From Pseudomonas sediminis (GTDB lineage Bacteria > Pseudomonadota > Gammaproteobacteria > Pseudomonadales > Pseudomonadaceae), in NCBI RefSeq assembly GCF_002741105.1, contig NZ_NIQU01000013.1:1-64000 (forward strand): 64,000 nucleotides of DNA, read 5' to 3'. The first letter of the stretch is position 1, and each line of letters begins with the position of its first letter. This document shows positions 8,132-16,585 of the stretch, piece after piece. Below the pieces are notes generated by a model. The model saw only the letters and a program-made list of their open reading frames with translations. It was not told the origin of the DNA and searched no databases. Made by a program: the position numbers and the translations under genes.

Positions 8132-8171
8132 CACCCTCTCTTTGCTCCATCCCAAGTTGGGATCTTCTGAG

Positions 8172-8209
8172 AGCTCCACCGTCTCTGCTGCGGTGGGGCT
8201 TTCGTTTTA
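8172..8209 (+). terminator. Rho-independent terminator after the first DUF1127 gene
   Basis: Stem AGCTCCACCG (8172-8181) pairs with CGGTGGGGCT (8191-8200, one G-T pair), 9-base loop, followed by the T-rich TTCGTTTTA. It lies 40 bases after the stop codon, so the two DUF1127 genes are probably separate transcripts. Confidence 0.75.
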
Positions 8210-8355
8210 TCTGCAACAGTCATCGCCATGGCGAGCAGTACAGTTGCCATAAACCTTCCACTGCCCCCGCACAATTCCCTCCGTTTGTATCTGCTCGTTC
8301 GCGAGCGCTTGCGACACCATGAGCTGCCACCCTTGTCTCTCGACAGGAACACGCC

Positions 8356-8559
8356 ATGGACCGCACTCACAAACCACTCTCACACCCTGCATACAACAAG
8401 CCCCTGCACTGGCTCGGCTTCTACTCGACGCTCCGTCAATGGCAGCGCAACCGCCGTACCCGTCGACAGCTGGCGCTGCTCACCGAGCAACCACTGGCTG
8501 ACGCCGGCATCAGCACAGCTGAGCGTGAACAGGAACTGGCCAAGCCGTTCTGGCGCTGA
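8356..8559 (+). CDS. DUF1127 domain small protein, second copy
   Basis: 67 residues starting MDRTHKPLSHPAYNK, preceded by AGGAACACGCC. It shares the Arg-rich helix and the ADAGIS...E..KPFWR ending with the protein at 7916-8131, but the N-termini differ. The pair therefore looks like an old tandem duplication. Function unknown; basic and probably nucleic-acid binding by family analogy. Confidence 0.8.
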   Translation: MDRTHKPLSHPAYNKPLHWLGFYSTLRQWQRNRRTRRQLALLTEQPLADAGISTAEREQELAKPFWR

Positions 8560-8642
8560 GCCAGTAATGGAGCCAGGAATGCCGTTGGGCTAAGCTGCGG
8601 ATGCGGGCAGAACAGCGTCCCGCACTACCGGAGTAAGCCCAT

Positions 8643-8966
8643 ATGCACCTGAACAAATTCCTGATTGCAGCGCTTCTGTCATTAGGGCTGGCAGGTACCG
8701 CCTACGCCAGCAGCCTGGTCGCGACCACTGATACCCTGGGAGCAGCCCTGGCCGGCACCGTCGAGGGCACATCGGACGCGACCAGCTCGCTGCGCGACAT
8801 GAAACAGCTGCGCGCGGCCCGTGATGACGCCGCCAGTTTCGTCGCCAGTGATGGGGCGATCCGCAGCGCGCGGCTCGAGGCGGCCCTGGCGTATATCCGC
8901 CGTCACGACAGCGAGCTGGCGACAGCGGATGACCTGGCCCTGGCTCAGGCCATCCTCAGCCTGTGA
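8643..8966 (+). CDS. Exported DUF2388 protein, first copy
   Basis: 107 residues with a cleavable signal peptide (MHLNKFLIAALLSLGLAGTAYA, cut after AYA). The mature part holds the DUF2388 core: TSDATSSLRDMKQLRAARDDAASFVASDGAIRSARLEAAL, ending in a helical LALAQAILSL. DUF2388 is a Pseudomonas-rich family of unknown function. It is followed by a paralog at 9112 and a large exported protein, suggesting a joint envelope role. No catalytic residues are evident. Confidence 0.85.
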   Translation: MHLNKFLIAALLSLGLAGTAYASSLVATTDTLGAALAGTVEGTSDATSSLRDMKQLRAARDDAASFVASDGAIRSARLEAALAYIRRHDSELATADDLALAQAILSL

Positions 8967-9111
8967 AAACTTTGCACACGTCTATCGATCAGCTCGCTGC
9001 TGACCGGTGCTGCCTGGCCCCGTAAACTTCGTCTACCTGCCTGGTCGCGGGGAACCGCGCCGGCCTGTCCGCGTCAAATCGTCCGTTCTGCAGTTCTCGG
9101 AGCTACTTATC

Positions 9112-9432
9112 ATGCGTCGTTCATTCGTCATCGCCGTCGCCGCCTGTGCCCTATTAAGCGGCATCGCCCAGGCGCAATCCGTGGTCGCCACCAGCAACAT
9201 CGTGGTGCGCGCCCTGGATCGCAGCATCAACTTCACGTCCGACACCACCACCTCGCTGCGCGACATGAAAGCCGTGGTGCAGGCCCGTGACGATGCGGCC
9301 AGCTTCGTCGCCAGTGCCGGTGAGATTCGCGGCGCACAACTGGAAGCCGCGCTACAGACCATCCGCCAGCAGCTGCCACAAGCGCAGACCGCCAGCGATC
9401 TGCAACTGGCCGAAGCTATTCTCGCTCTGTGA
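9112..9432 (+). CDS. Exported DUF2388 protein, second copy
   Basis: 106 residues from MRRSFVIAVAACALLSGIAQA, with signal peptide cleavage predicted after AQA. The upstream in-frame ATG at 9007 would bury the signal peptide and is rejected. The core TSDTTTSLRDMKAVVQARDDAASFVASAGEIRGAQLEAAL is strongly similar to the preceding DUF2388 protein. Its stop codon overlaps the GTG start of the DUF4105 gene by four bases (GTGA), indicating translational coupling. Confidence 0.87.
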   Translation: MRRSFVIAVAACALLSGIAQAQSVVATSNIVVRALDRSINFTSDTTTSLRDMKAVVQARDDAASFVASAGEIRGAQLEAALQTIRQQLPQAQTASDLQLAEAILAL

Positions 9433-11384
9433 TCCGCATCGCCGCCTGGTGCTGCGTCGCGCTGCTGGCGATTGCCGCAGGCGGCGCCCAGGCGCAGTTG
9501 CGTCTGGATCTGGACGGCAGCGATCTTGATCCTGCCGAACGCCAGGCGAGCCAGACCCTGCTTGACGAGGCCGTGGCGGCATTGCCCCCGCGCTTCGTCC
9601 AGCATCTGGACCGTGAAGTGAAGGTCCGCTGGCGCACAGCAATGCCCGCAGAGGTCTACGGCCAGGTCGGGCGCTTCAGCGGTATTGAACTCAACGCCGA
9701 ACTCCTGCCGAAGCTGGTCGATGGCTCAGCAGCAGAGAATCGTACCGGTCGCCCGCACGGCACCGAGCGCCAGGAATTACTGGCCACTCTGCTGCACGAG
9801 CTGACCCACCTGTACGACCGCGCCCGCCTCTGGCCTGCGAGCGATCACCGCCACATCAGCCAATGCCGACAGCGCGCCAACTCGGTAGGCCTGGTAGGGC
9901 TGCCAGAGGATTGCCGTGGCCAGACCGAGCGCCGCTTCACCCTCAGCGATGACCCGCGCCTGCTCGATCTGGCCGGCTGGCAGCAACGTGTCGGCCAACG
10001 TGGCGCGCGCGATCTGAACAACGGCCAGGTCGCACGCAGCCCGGACAGCTACGAGCTGACCAACCCGCTGGAATTCGTCGCGGTCAACCTCGAATACTTT
10101 CTGCTCGACCCCAGCTATGCCTGCCGCCGCCCCTCGCTGGCGCGCTACTTCCGCGAGCACTTCGACTGGGCGCCCTCCAGCGAGGCCTGCGCCACCGACT
10201 ATCCCTACCTCAATGCCGGGCGCGACTTCGCCTTGCAGCCACTGGGACGACTCGATCCTGAGCGCGTGTATGAAGTCGACTACCTGCTCGCCGAGGCCAA
10301 CGATGCCTGGATGAGCCGCTGGGGTCACAGCATGCTGCGTCTGGTGGTCTGCGCACCGGGCCGGCCGCGTGGCCCGGACTGCCGCCTGGATCTCGAGCAC
10401 CATCTGGTGCTTTCCTACCGCGCCTTCGTCGGCGACCTGCAACTGTCGAGCTGGGACGGCCTGACCGGCGTCTATCCATCACGCCTGTTCGTTCTGCCGC
10501 TGGAGCAGGTGATCGACGAATACACCAAGGTCGAGCTACGCAGCCTGGCCTCGGTGCCGCTGCGCCTGTCGCGCGACGAGGTCGAGCAACTGGTGGCACG
10601 CGCTGCCGAACAGCATTGGAGCTATGACGGCGACTACTACTTCGTCTCCAACAACTGCGCGGTGGAAACCCTCAAGTTGCTGCGCAGCGGCACCGACAAT
10701 CCACGCCTGCATGCACTCGACAGCATCCTGCCCAACGGCCTGCTGGAATTGATGGATGCCCGCGGCTTGGCTGATACCACCGTGCTCGACGATCCGCGCG
10801 AGGCGCTACGCCTGGGCTATCGCTTCGACTCCTTCCGCGAGCGTTACCAGGCCATGTTCAAGGTGCTGCGAGAACGCTTGCCGATCACTCAGGACAGCGT
10901 CGAAACCTGGCTGGAACAACCAGCCGAAACGCGGCGCAACTGGTTCGCCCAGGCCGACCTGCGCGCCAGCGCCGCCCTGCTGCTGCTGGAGCAGGCCGCG
11001 CTGCGCCGGCAGCTGCTGCTGGCTCAGGACGAACTCAAGCGCCGCTACCTCACAGGCCGTGCAGCTGGAGACCCGAGCCTGAACAAGGCCGGTGCCGCGC
11101 TGGAGCAAATTCTCGCCAACAGTGGCTTCCTCAGCCGCCCGGCCGAACTGCTCGAAGGTGGCTACGGCTTGCCACAACAGCAGGAATGGGAGCGTCTCGA
11201 GGCCAGCAGCCGTGACCGCCAGCAGCAGCTGCGCCAGCTCAGCGACGAGCTCGACGGGGAAGTACGCAACCTGCTGCAACCCGAGCGCCTGGCCGAACTG
11301 GAAGCCAACGAGGCCAACCTGGTCGCCCTCGGCGAGCATCTGCGGGCCTTGCACAAGGCCAGTGGCGGGCTCGAACTGCCCTAG
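9429..11384 (+). CDS. Large exported protein with HExxH motif and DUF4105/Lnb-like domain
   Basis: 651 residues, GTG start overlapping the previous stop. Signal peptide MIRIAAWCCVALLAIAAGGAQA. The N-terminal part carries HELTH (residues 123-127, in LLATLLHELTHLYDRA), a zinc-peptidase-like motif. The middle has RWGHSMLRLVVC with His300 and VSNNCAVETL with Cys410. A His followed at a distance by Asn-Asn-Cys is the order seen in circularly permuted papain/NlpC-P60-like enzymes and fits DUF4105, the family linked to the Bacteroides lipoprotein N-acyltransferase Lnb. The last ~170 residues are Leu/Gln/Arg-rich and probably coiled. Periplasmic or lipid-facing activity is inferred; substrate unknown. 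Confidence 0.75.
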   Translation: MIRIAAWCCVALLAIAAGGAQAQLRLDLDGSDLDPAERQASQTLLDEAVAALPPRFVQHLDREVKVRWRTAMPAEVYGQVGRFSGIELNAELLPKLVDGSAAENRTGRPHGTERQELLATLLHELTHLYDRARLWPASDHRHISQCRQRANSVGLVGLPEDCRGQTERRFTLSDDPRLLDLAGWQQRVGQRGARDLNNGQVARSPDSYELTNPLEFVAVNLEYFLLDPSYACRRPSLARYFREHFDWAPSSEACATDYPYLNAGRDFALQPLGRLDPERVYEVDYLLAEANDAWMSRWGHSMLRLVVCAPGRPRGPDCRLDLEHHLVLSYRAFVGDLQLSSWDGLTGVYPSRLFVLPLEQVIDEYTKVELRSLASVPLRLSRDEVEQLVARAAEQHWSYDGDYYFVSNNCAVETLKLLRSGTDNPRLHALDSILPNGLLELMDARGLADTTVLDDPREALRLGYRFDSFRERYQAMFKVLRERLPITQDSVETWLEQPAETRRNWFAQADLRASAALLLLEQAALRRQLLLAQDELKRRYLTGRAAGDPSLNKAGAALEQILANSGFLSRPAELLEGGYGLPQQQEWERLEASSRDRQQQLRQLSDELDGEVRNLLQPERLAELEANEANLVALGEHLRALHKASGGLELP

Positions 11385-11413
11385 ATTCGCGAGCGAGACT
11401 TCGGCTCAAGGCA

Positions 11414-11818
11414 CTAGGGAATGATCTCCTGATCTTCTTCCGGCAATTGCGGATCGACCCTCAACCACGGTAGCCGGCTGCCCACCCAGATATGCCGATC
11501 CGCCGGAGCCTGTTCCGGCTCGTCCAACGTGGCGACGGTCACGTCCAGCGTGTGCGGGCTGAGCGAAGTGAACAGCGCCAGATGTGCGCCGCAGTCCGCA
11601 CAGAAATAACGCGTACAACTGGCCGACGACTTGAAAGCCTTCGGCGTGCCGCTTAACCAGCGAAACGTCTCATGGGGCACGGTGACCCAGGTGGTGAGAA
11701 TCCCGCCCGTGCTCCGCCGGCAGATCGAGCAGTGGCAATGAGCGATGTCCTCCAGCGGCGCATTGATCTGATAACGCAGCGCACCGCACTGGCAGCCACC
11801 CTGATGTTCAGACTTCAT
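11414..11818 (-). CDS. GFA / CENP-V family zinc-binding protein
   Basis: 134 residues from MKSEHQGGCQCGALRY, with GGAGG just upstream; the longer frame to 11875 lacks support. Zinc ligands are visible as CQC (GGCQCGA), CHCSIC (AHCHCSICRRSTGG) and CADC (YFCADCGAHLAL). This is the pattern of the glutathione-dependent formaldehyde-activating enzyme (GFA) superfamily. Most members are not true formaldehyde enzymes, so only family and zinc binding are claimed. It is convergent with the DUF4105 gene and divergent from the AEC carrier. Confidence 0.85.
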   Translation of the reverse strand: MKSEHQGGCQCGALRYQINAPLEDIAHCHCSICRRSTGGILTTWVTVPHETFRWLSGTPKAFKSSASCTRYFCADCGAHLALFTSLSPHTLDVTVATLDEPEQAPADRHIWVGSRLPWLRVDPQLPEEDQEIIP

Positions 11819-11886
11819 CCCGCCTCCGCCTTGCATTGCCCCGCGCCGCTGACCAAGATAGGCGCTCACCACCACCGGGGGTTCCC

Positions 11887-12792
11887 GTGATAGACCTGTT
11901 GCTGGCCCTGTGGCCGCTGTTCGCCATGATAGTCGCCGGCTACTGGCTGCGCCTGCGCGAGTTCCCCAGCGAGGCCTTCTGGCCGGGCGCCGAGCGCCTC
12001 AATTACTTCATCCTGTTCCCTGCCCTGCTGTTCTCTAGCCTGGCCCGTGCGCCGTTGAACAACCCCGCCTTGCCGCGCCTGGCGCTTGCGGTGCTGCTCG
12101 GCCTGGGCATCGCCTGGCTGGCACTGCTGCTGGTGCGCCGCTTGCGCGGCTGGCCCGCTGGGCGTTTTGGCGCCTTCACTCAGGGCATCCTGCGGTTCAA
12201 CACCTATTTGGGCCTGGCCGCAGTCGGCAGCCTTTTCGGCCAGGAAGGCCTGACCCTCGCCGCGCTGATGCTGGCCTTGATGGTACCGACGGTGAACGTG
12301 TTGTCGGTCTGGTCGCTGACGGCCGAACGCGGCATCAGCGCACGCAGCCTGCTGCTGCCGATCATCAAGAACCCACTGATCCTCGCCTGCGTCGGCGGAG
12401 CGCTGTTCAACCTCACGGGTATCGGCCTGCCGGGTGGCAGCGACCGCCTGCTCAACCTGCTGGCTGCTGCCAGCCTGCCGCTGGGCCTGCTCTGTGTGGG
12501 TGCCGCACTCAAGCCAGAGCAACTGGGCGGAGAAATCCCGGCGCTGACCTGGAACAGCGCGCTACGCCTGCTGGCCATGCCACTGCTGGCCTGGGGCGTG
12601 GCCTGGGCGCTGGCATTGCCGGCGATGGAGAGCGCAGTGCTGGTGCTGTTCTTCGCTCTGCCCACCGCCCCTACGGCCTATGTGCTGACTCGCCAACTCG
12701 GCGGCGACAGCCAGTTGATGGCCGGCATCATCACCCTGCAGACGTTGCTGGCAGCGGGTAGTCTGGTGGCGATCATGATGATGCTGGCGTGA
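11887..12792 (+). CDS. AEC family transporter (auxin efflux carrier-like)
   Basis: 301 residues, GTG start at 11887 (MIDLLLALWPLFAMIVAGYWLR). About ten membrane helices are visible in two similar halves. Typical AEC features include LNYFILFPALLFSSLAR near the N-terminus and the C-terminal ALPTAPTAYVLTRQLGGDSQLMAGIITLQT. The family contains malonate/malate and related carboxylate carriers; substrate cannot be read from sequence. The end is only four bases from the convergent binding-protein gene. Confidence 0.9.
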   Translation: MIDLLLALWPLFAMIVAGYWLRLREFPSEAFWPGAERLNYFILFPALLFSSLARAPLNNPALPRLALAVLLGLGIAWLALLLVRRLRGWPAGRFGAFTQGILRFNTYLGLAAVGSLFGQEGLTLAALMLALMVPTVNVLSVWSLTAERGISARSLLLPIIKNPLILACVGGALFNLTGIGLPGGSDRLLNLLAAASLPLGLLCVGAALKPEQLGGEIPALTWNSALRLLAMPLLAWGVAWALALPAMESAVLVLFFALPTAPTAYVLTRQLGGDSQLMAGIITLQTLLAAGSLVAIMMMLA

Positions 12793-12796
12793 GCCG

Positions 12797-13561
12797 CTAC
12801 TGCGCATAACTCTCGATCAGCCGCTGATATTCTCCGCGTGCCTTGAGCGTTTCGAGCCCGCGGTTGAACCGCTCGATCAACTCGGCAGAGCGCGGATGCT
12901 GTCGCGAAACGATGAAGTGCAGCGTACTGCTCTGAAACGGCACTCGTGAGCGATGAAACTGCTGCATATCGGCACCGGTAGCGCGTAAGGCGCTACCTCC
13001 CAGGTGGCGGTCGGCGATGAACAGGTCGTCACGCTTGAGCAACAACAACCGCGCACATTCCTGCAGCCCCAACGGAGAATGCCGACGCAACACGCCCTGA
13101 TCGAGCAGTTGCTGAATCGCCGCTGGCGGTTGCCAGCCCAGCGGATAACAGACCTGTCGACCAGTCATGGCGGACAGATCAGCGACCTCGATGTGATCAC
13201 CGGCTCGGCTGAAGATGTACTGCTCGGCCACATAAATGGGCGCCGAATAGAGAAACTCCGCCTCGCGCTCGGCAGAGCGGACGTAGGGAAAGGTGGCATC
13301 GTAGTCACCGCGCTTGGCTTTCAGATAACCGCGATTCCAGGGCAACCAGTCGAGCGTGATCGCCGTGCCCTGCTCGGCCAATGCCGCACGCACCACCTGG
13401 GTAAGCATGCCTTGGCCGGGCAGGGCCTTGCCGGTGAATGGTGCATAGTCGTCACCGGTAGCCAGGTGCAACACCTCCGCTCGCACCGATGCGCACAACA
13501 GCAGGCCCAGCAGAGCCGCCCCCCAGAATCCCACCATCAATCTCCAATAACAGGCGTGCAT
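12797..13561 (-). CDS. Periplasmic solute-binding protein, family 3 type
   Basis: 254 residues with a signal peptide (MVGFWGAALLGLLLCASVRA from residue 9, which may be the true start). The mature chain begins EVLHLATGDDYAPFTGKALPGQGMLTQVV and continues with LPWNRGYLKAKRGDYDATFPYVRSAERE, typical of the PBPb/SBP-bac-3 fold. No transporter permease or ATPase is adjacent. It may therefore work alone, as many orphan family-3 proteins in Pseudomonas do, or sense a ligand. Confidence 0.85.
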   Translation of the reverse strand: MHACYWRLMVGFWGAALLGLLLCASVRAEVLHLATGDDYAPFTGKALPGQGMLTQVVRAALAEQGTAITLDWLPWNRGYLKAKRGDYDATFPYVRSAEREAEFLYSAPIYVAEQYIFSRAGDHIEVADLSAMTGRQVCYPLGWQPPAAIQQLLDQGVLRRHSPLGLQECARLLLLKRDDLFIADRHLGGSALRATGADMQQFHRSRVPFQSSTLHFIVSRQHPRSAELIERFNRGLETLKARGEYQRLIESYAQ

Positions 13562-13725
13562 GCGCCTTACAAACCCTGATCATTGACTCTCGCTTTCGCG
13601 AGCCAGGCTGTCCAGTGCAACCCGGCTATAGGGCGACAATTCGTCCCGTTCTCTTGATACGGAACAAGAGGCATTGCAAGACCACGACTATCCTTGCCGC
13701 ATCACCAGCTAACAGCGACACGCCG

Positions 13726-14856
13726 ATGACCGACACCAGCAGCACCGATCAAGCCGACGTTTTCCCCTACCTGCAGCTGATGCATCAACATGCCGGCTCG
13801 GACCTGTTCTTCAGCGTCGGCGCGCCGCCGCACATGAAGGTCGAAGGGCATAGCCAGCCCGTCGGCCAGCGCATCATGAAGGCCGGTGAGGTGCAGCAGC
13901 TGGCCTATCAACTGATGACGCAGAAGCAGATCGCCGAGTTCGAACGCGACCTGGAGATGAACCTGGCCGTCAGCCTGCAGGGCGCCGGACGCTATCGGGT
14001 CAACGTCTATTACCAACGCGGCGAAGTGGCCATGGTGGTGCGCCTGATCAAGAGCGAGATCCCTGGTTTCGAGGCGCTCGGTCTACCCAAGCTGCTGGAG
14101 AAACTGGCCATGCAGGACCGCGGGCTGATCCTGGTCACCGGCGCAGCCGGCTCGGGCAAGTCCACCACCCTGGCGGCGATGCTGGATTTTCGCAATCACC
14201 ACAAGAGCGGGCATATCGTCTGCATCGAAGACCCCATCGAGTTTCTCCACAGCCATCAGCGCTCGATCATCGACCAGCGTGAGGTCGGCCTCGATACCCA
14301 CAGCTTCGATGACGCCCTGCGCAACGTGCTGCGTGAAGCACCGGACGTGATCATGCTCGGCGAAATCCGCGACGCCGCCACCATGCAGCACGCCCTGCAC
14401 TACGCCGAAACAGGCCATTTGTGCGTCGCCACCCTGCATGCCACCAGCAGCAGCCACGCCATCGAACGCATCGCCCGCTTCTTCCCCGACGACGCCCGCA
14501 AACAGGTACTGGCCGACGTGGCGCACAATCTGCTCGCGGTGATCGGCCAACGCCTGGTGCCGGGCATCGAGCAGAAGCGCGTCGCAGCGATTGAGCTGCT
14601 GCTGGGCACGCCCTATATCCGCGATCTAGTCCAGCGCGACGAGCTGGATGAACTGCGCGAGGCCATCGCACGAGCCGCCGAGCAGGGTTTGCAGACCTTC
14701 GACCAGCATCTGTTCGCCCTGCTCGAGGCCGGACGCATCAGCCTGGCCGAAGCGCTCAAGTTCGCCGACTCGCGTACCGACCTCAGCCTCAAGTTCAAAC
14801 TCGAGCGCGGCTTCTCCGCCGACGAGGCCGAACTCAAGGTGCTGCGCGACGGTTGA
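13726..14856 (+). CDS. PilT/PilU-type pilus retraction ATPase (orphan)
   Basis: 376 residues starting MTDTSSTDQADVFPYL; an upstream extension to 13489 overlaps the divergent gene. The N-terminal domain has GSDLFFSVGAPPHMKVEG, like PilT/PilU. Walker A is GAAGSGKS (residues 139-146, Lys145), the Asp box IVCIEDPIEF, Walker B DVIMLGEIRD, and the His box HLCVATLHATSS. Closest by pattern to PilU. No other type IV pilus gene is in the window, so it is an extra copy whose partner is unknown. Confidence 0.88.
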   Translation: MTDTSSTDQADVFPYLQLMHQHAGSDLFFSVGAPPHMKVEGHSQPVGQRIMKAGEVQQLAYQLMTQKQIAEFERDLEMNLAVSLQGAGRYRVNVYYQRGEVAMVVRLIKSEIPGFEALGLPKLLEKLAMQDRGLILVTGAAGSGKSTTLAAMLDFRNHHKSGHIVCIEDPIEFLHSHQRSIIDQREVGLDTHSFDDALRNVLREAPDVIMLGEIRDAATMQHALHYAETGHLCVATLHATSSSHAIERIARFFPDDARKQVLADVAHNLLAVIGQRLVPGIEQKRVAAIELLLGTPYIRDLVQRDELDELREAIARAAEQGLQTFDQHLFALLEAGRISLAEALKFADSRTDLSLKFKLERGFSADEAELKVLRDG

Positions 14857-14943
14857 CTGGCTTTCTGAATGATTTCGGCCGATGCTCATCTATACAGGCC
14901 GAAACCATAACCTCTAATCGGCCGTCTTTCAGGGGGCCGATTT

Positions 14944-16584
14944 ATGCTGACCCTGCTGCATTTGCTGTCAGCCATTGCCCTGTTGGTCTGGGGCACACAC
15001 ATCGTACGTACCGGCATCCTGCGCGTGTTTGGTTCACAACTGCGCAAGGTGCTCAGTCACAACATCGGTCGTCGGCCGCTGGCGTTCGTCGCCGGCATCG
15101 GCGTCACGGCGCTGGTGCAGAGCAGCAACGCCACCGCGCTGCTGGTCACCTCCTTCGTCGCTCAGGGCCTGATGGCACTGGCGCCGGGGCTGGCGATCAT
15201 GCTCGGGGCCGACGTCGGCACCGCGCTGATGGCACGCGTGCTGACCCTCGACCTGAGCTGGCTCAGCCCGCTGCTGATCTTCCTCGGGGTGATCTTCTTC
15301 CTCTCGCGACGGCAGACCCGAGCAGGACAACTCGGCCGCGTGGCCATAGGCCTCGGGCTGATGCTGCTGGCGTTGGAGTTGATCGTTGCCGCCGCCACGC
15401 CGATCACCGAGGCACGTGGGATTCGCGTGCTGTTCGCATCGTTGACCGGCGATCTGTTGCTCGATGCCCTGGTCGGCGCGATGTTTGCCCTGCTCACCTA
15501 TTCCAGCCTCGCAGCGGTGCTGCTCACCGCGACCCTGGCTGGCGCCGGGCTGATCAGCCTGCCGGTGGCCATCGGGCTGGTGATTGGCGCCAATATCGGC
15601 AGCGGCCTGCTGGCCTTTCTTACCAGCAGCCTGCAGAACCCAGCCGGGCGCCGCGTGGCACTGGGCAGCCTGATCTACAAGCTGATCGGGCTGTTGCTGG
15701 TACTGCCCGTACTGCAACCACTGGCCGATTGGCTGGACAGCCTGAACTGGCGCCCGGCGGAGCTGGTGATCTTTTTCCACCTGCTCTACAACAGCCTGCG
15801 CGCGGTACTGATGTTGCCCAGCGTCGGGCTGATGGCGCGCTTCTGCAACTGGCTGCTGCCGGACCGAGCCGACGATAGCGGCATCGCCCGACCACGCCAC
15901 CTCGACCCGACAGCACTGGCCACGCCGAGCCTGGCGCTGGCCAACGCCGTGCGTGAAACCCTGCGCGTGGGCGACAAGATCGAAGCCATGCTCAACCGTC
16001 TGCTACCGGTGCTGGAGCAGAACCAGCCAGCACTGAACAAGGAGCTGCGCAGCCTCAATGACGATGTCGCCAGTCTCTGTCGCGCGGTCAAACTCTATCT
16101 CGCGCAGATCCCGCGAGAAGCGCTGAGCGAGCATGACAGCCGGCGCTGGGCGGAGATTCTCGAACTGGCGGTCAACCTCGAGCAGGCCGGCGATCTGATC
16201 GAGCGCATGCTCGGCAAGATCCAGAACGAGAAGACTGCGCAACGCCGGGCCTTCTCCGAAAAGGGGCTGGAGGAGCTCACCAGCCTGCACGGACAACTGA
16301 TGGCCAACCTGCGCCTGGGCCTGAACGTGTTCCTCAGCGCCGACCACGCCAGCGCCAGCCAGCTGCTGCGCGAGAAGCGCCGCTTCCGCGCACAGGAGCG
16401 ACGCCTGGCCCACGCCCATATCGGCCGTCTGCAACGTCAAGTGGTGCAGAGCATCGAAACCAGCTCCCTGCACCTGGAGCTGATCGCCGACATGAAGCGG
16501 CTCAACTCGCTGTTCTGCGCCAGCGCCTACGTGGTGCTAGAGGGCGGCGAAACCGGCGCCCTCAAGCTCGAAGGCGGCGAATGA
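14944..16584 (+). CDS. Na/Pi cotransporter family protein with PhoU-like C-terminal region
   Basis: 546 residues. The first ~310 form the NptA/PNaS membrane domain, with two inverted repeats bearing the signature ALVQSSNATALLV and its counterpart LLTYSSLAAVLLTATL, plus GANIGSGLLAF. The last ~220 residues are helical and resemble PhoU-type domains (ELAVNLEQAGDLIERMLGKIQ). The family imports phosphate with sodium or, in some bacteria, exports it; direction cannot be deduced. It ends one base before the convergent NCS2 gene. Confidence 0.88.
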   Translation: MLTLLHLLSAIALLVWGTHIVRTGILRVFGSQLRKVLSHNIGRRPLAFVAGIGVTALVQSSNATALLVTSFVAQGLMALAPGLAIMLGADVGTALMARVLTLDLSWLSPLLIFLGVIFFLSRRQTRAGQLGRVAIGLGLMLLALELIVAAATPITEARGIRVLFASLTGDLLLDALVGAMFALLTYSSLAAVLLTATLAGAGLISLPVAIGLVIGANIGSGLLAFLTSSLQNPAGRRVALGSLIYKLIGLLLVLPVLQPLADWLDSLNWRPAELVIFFHLLYNSLRAVLMLPSVGLMARFCNWLLPDRADDSGIARPRHLDPTALATPSLALANAVRETLRVGDKIEAMLNRLLPVLEQNQPALNKELRSLNDDVASLCRAVKLYLAQIPREALSEHDSRRWAEILELAVNLEQAGDLIERMLGKIQNEKTAQRRAFSEKGLEELTSLHGQLMANLRLGLNVFLSADHASASQLLREKRRFRAQERRLAHAHIGRLQRQVVQSIETSSLHLELIADMKRLNSLFCASAYVVLEGGETGALKLEGGE

Positions 16585-16585
16585 C

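Noticed and set aside
8643..9432. Holin-like or toxin-antitoxin reading of the two DUF2388 genes
   Set aside because: Both have cleavable signal peptides and soluble mature parts, and they are paralogs coupled to a third exported protein, not an opposing pair.
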